DNA from: UBA4665 sp036388555
GTDB lineage: Bacteria > Patescibacteriota > Saccharimonadia > Saccharimonadales > UBA4665
Length of the DNA stretch: 64,000 nucleotides
Direction: 5' to 3'
Assembly: GCA_036388555.1 (NCBI GenBank)
Contig: DASVRP010000013.1
Coordinates: 155,413-219,412, forward strand
Shown piece after piece: positions 62,272 through 64,000 of this stretch. The position numbers and the translations under genes are program-made. The notes under the pieces are model-generated. The model searched no databases, was not told the DNA's origin, and saw only the letters and a program-made list of their open reading frames with translations. The first letter of the stretch is position 1, and every line of letters starts with the position of its first letter.

Positions 62272-63166
62272 GATATACATCAAGAGAGTAATTGAAAATG
62301 GTCGCAGGATCGACGCTGGCCACGGTCTTCATGTAGGCCACTGCTTGTTTTTCGTCCATGTATTCCTTGAAGCGCTCTAGTACGCACCCAGTGGTGTTGA
62401 AATCGGTATACACGTGCGACGTATCGTCTTCGTTACTGACATAGATAGGCCCACCTTCGCTGTTCGCATCTGCTTGCCTAAGCTCTTCTGAATTGGTGTC
62501 CCCGGACGGTGTGATTTCAGTGCAGATTAGTCTGAGAAAATCCGGATCGTTAGCCTGGTCTTCCGGGGGTCCGCTGGTCTTGCGGAACTGGACGCTGTAT
62601 TGGGCGCCATGGTCATAATTGAATTGCGAGGCGATAGTCTTAAAACCTGCCGGTGGCTGCGGGGCTGCATAGAAAGAAGTTCCCCGGCTTTGCATCGCGG
62701 AAACACTTTCGGTTACGATCGCACGCTGACGGGCTGCCGTATAGTTGGCTTCGTTATTATCGAGTTGATCCCCGTGGTTGTTCACCGCATCGCTCAGGGA
62801 GCAATATGCAGCTTTCACATATTGTCCAAAGGGTACGCCGGTAGCATCTTTGGCACGGCTGTAGTCTGGATTGACGGGCGTCAGGATATCATCCTGACCA
62901 GGGTCAAAAGCATCTCCCCTCCGGGTTTCCCCGACGATGATAGTCGGCGCATGGCCGCATTCGGCCGTAGCTGCTGCAATTTTCTTATGTTGCTCCCTCA
63001 GCCTGGTCACGTGCTGAACGACGAAGATGGCCGAAATCAACACCAGAGGTAAACTTATCGCTAGTCCGATGAGCAGTGTTCTTTTGCTTGACTGGGACAT
63101 CTTGTGATTCAGTTCATTCGATGTCGGTGGATTAATCGGCGGTCGGCTGTTTTTACTTTTAGACAT
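62252..63166 (-). CDS. Hypothetical bitopic membrane protein
   Basis: The start is ATG 63166 (304 residues), since TACAAT (63173-63178, minus) is 6 nt upstream. There is a polar cytoplasmic start with a proline cluster (SRPPINPPTSNELN), one helix (LLIGLAISLPLVLISAIFVV) and an extracellular domain (ECGHAPTIIVGETRRG, VKAAYCSLSDAV, ICTEITPSGDT, TGCVLERFKEYM), with four cysteines likely to form two disulphides. A FYAAPQPPAGFK motif is visible. Not recognised. It overlaps dus by 20 nt. Confidence 0.55.
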   Translation of the reverse strand: MSKSKNSRPPINPPTSNELNHKMSQSSKRTLLIGLAISLPLVLISAIFVVQHVTRLREQHKKIAAATAECGHAPTIIVGETRRGDAFDPGQDDILTPVNPDYSRAKDATGVPFGQYVKAAYCSLSDAVNNHGDQLDNNEANYTAARQRAIVTESVSAMQSRGTSFYAAPQPPAGFKTIASQFNYDHGAQYSVQFRKTSGPPEDQANDPDFLRLICTEITPSGDTNSEELRQADANSEGGPIYVSNEDDTSHVYTDFNTTGCVLERFKEYMDEKQAVAYMKTVASVDPATIFNYSLDVYLKYPEE

Positions 63167-63426
63167 AAGCATATTGTACATCACCAGTATCGTCTGGATC
63201 CTGCCGCTGGATCGTTACGCTCGGGCTTAAGGACGATCTGACGCCGCATCCGCCCGTCGAGCCTGATACGGTTCCTGAACCTCAAATAGCACCTACATCA
63301 GAAAAGCTCCTACTTCTGATGGCGATATCTGGCCACGCCTGTAGTTAAATAGCTTAATTAGTATAATATTTTACAACATCAATAATTATGAGGTGGTAGG
63401 ATTTTAGTAGTAAACGGAGAAATATA

Positions 63427-63771
63427 ATGTCCAATGTTACACAACCCCCGGTAATCAAGAACATCGATCAGAAGGGCTTCGGCCTGATCGGCGGCATCAT
63501 CAGCCTGTTCTTCGGTATCATCATCGCCATCGTGGCTTTCCGGTTCGTGTTCCGGCTGCTCGGTGCCAACGAAGCCAACGGTATCGTCGCCTGGATATAT
63601 GCTGCCAGCCAGCCGCTGGTATCGCCGTTCTTCGGCATCTTCAATCGTGACATCAACGTCCTGACCGGACGCTTCGAGTTCGAGACGCTGCTGGCCCTCG
63701 TCGTATACGCTGTCATCGGGTCGCTCCTGTCGAATATCCTGGGCGGACGCCGCCACAGCCACGCCGTCTAA
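63427..63771 (+). CDS. YggT-family membrane protein
   Basis: The 114-residue protein has two hydrophobic helices (LIGGIISLFFGIIIAIVAFRF and LALVVYAVIGSLLSNIL) and the VFRLLGANEANG...PLVSPFFGIF motif of the YggT family, which in other bacteria is linked to cell division or osmotic shock. GGAGA precedes the ATG by 8 nt, and a TATAAT box lies near 63361. The 240 nt before it hold no intact gene. Confidence 0.85.
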   Translation: MSNVTQPPVIKNIDQKGFGLIGGIISLFFGIIIAIVAFRFVFRLLGANEANGIVAWIYAASQPLVSPFFGIFNRDINVLTGRFEFETLLALVVYAVIGSLLSNILGGRRHSHAV

Positions 63772-63789
63772 TTACGGTGAGTGCGTCTG

Positions 63790-64000
63790 TAGACCTATTT
63801 CTAAAACCGACTACCGATCAGGCAGCTGTCTTTTTGACACTCGGTATTATGTAGCTACAATTAACTAGTTTCAAAACTCTCCTCCTTTCCGCAAACACAC
63901 CAGCGTACAGCCAAGCTCCACGAATGCCTGGAACATGCTCAGGTGCCGCTCCCAGCGGTACCTGAGCCGCCGGTAGTATTTGAGCCACGCAAAGGTGCGC
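63790..64000 (-). mobile_element. Edge of an IS5-like insertion sequence (truncated by the window)
   Basis: The partial transposase at 63871-64000 and the following AT-rich tail are the only visible part. A candidate terminal repeat near 63790 (TAGACCTATTTCTAAAACC, read on the plus strand) resembles ends of IS5-family elements by eye, but the other end is outside the window. Confidence 0.4.
63871..64000 (-). CDS. IS5-family transposase, C-terminal fragment
   Basis: The visible 42 residues (RTFAWLKYYRRLRYRWERH, then FQAFVELGCTLVCLRKGGEF) end at TGA (63871-63873, minus). RTFAWL...RRL...WE is the conserved C-terminal signature of IS5/IS4-type DDE transposases (the E of the DDE triad lies before it, outside the window). 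The rest of the gene continues beyond position 64000. Confidence 0.85.
   Translation of the reverse strand, partial: RTFAWLKYYRRLRYRWERHLSMFQAFVELGCTLVCLRKGGEF

Noticed and set aside
63190..63345. An open stretch before yggT (encodes WIVTLGLKDDLTPHPP-like residues)
   Set aside because: No start codon in frame and no ribosome site or homology; could be a gene remnant but there is not enough to report.

Overview
The window (about 54% GC by eye, standard genetic code) looks like a chromosomal segment of a streamlined, ultrasmall bacterium of the Patescibacteria/CPR, most probably a Candidatus Saccharibacteria (TM7) member. This rests on the gene style (many GtrA flippases, a small 'MAYKHTNSKGVTYYLN' protein, MutY-like and AspRS variants, MurC/Mpl, YggT, Fic, few biosynthetic genes) and on very many promoters whose -10 box lies 6-11 nt before the start codon, i.e. 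leaderless or nearly leaderless mRNAs. Taxonomy is inference. No rRNA, tRNA or CRISPR array was seen.

Layout. 1-4753: DUF218, an orphan membrane protein, a cupin, an acyltransferase, a GT4 glycosyltransferase and a Nudix hydrolase. 4809-13729: a surface-polysaccharide locus with gmd and rmd (GDP-D-rhamnose route), three to four GT4 enzymes, a Wzm/Wzt-type ABC exporter with a C-terminal glycan-binding-like domain, and a coiled-coil methyltransferase that could act as a chain terminator. 13722-17166: a GT-C-like membrane protein, a DPM1-like GT2, DUF2304 and GtrA, resembling a three-component Gtr glycosylation module. 17163-19497: a secreted wall-hydrolase-like protein with two Ig-like repeats and a membrane-anchored partner. 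19588-24949: the GDP-mannose/UDP-galactose supply genes (cupin isomerase, manC, HAD-type phosphomannomutase, manB/pgm, and a galE carrying a frameshift).

25064-37152: small orphans, a methyltransferase, an autoregulated-looking Fic protein, GtrA proteins, glmS, a GT4, a polyprenyl-phosphate sugar transferase, an O-antigen ligase-like protein, and a LexA-type DNA-binding domain without its protease. 37206-39020: a probable cobalamin riboswitch in front of an unrecognised 540-residue protein with a cysteine-rich tail. 39037-63771: housekeeping and envelope genes (nadD, a DsbA-like protein, a CBS-domain protein, aspS with a structured leader, HAD, two paralogous PEGA/beta-propeller membrane proteins around an RND transporter, two DNA glycosylases, galU, tsaC/sua5, yjjX, murC/mpl, an ABC-2 exporter, dus, yggT) mixed with hypothetical secreted or membrane proteins. 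The right edge cuts an IS5-like transposase.

Taken together the window mainly makes and exports cell-surface glycans: nucleotide-sugar supply (manC, manB, gmd, rmd, galE, galU, glmS), assembly (GT4s, PNPT, GT2), flipping/export (Wzm/Wzt, GtrA) and ligation (O-antigen ligase-like), as expected for an episymbiont that depends on host contact. The most unusual points are the cobalamin riboswitch with its unknown target, the Wzt-CTD/coiled-coil methyltransferase pair, pervasive leaderless promoters, the protease-less LexA and the structured aspS leader with a tiny upstream ORF.
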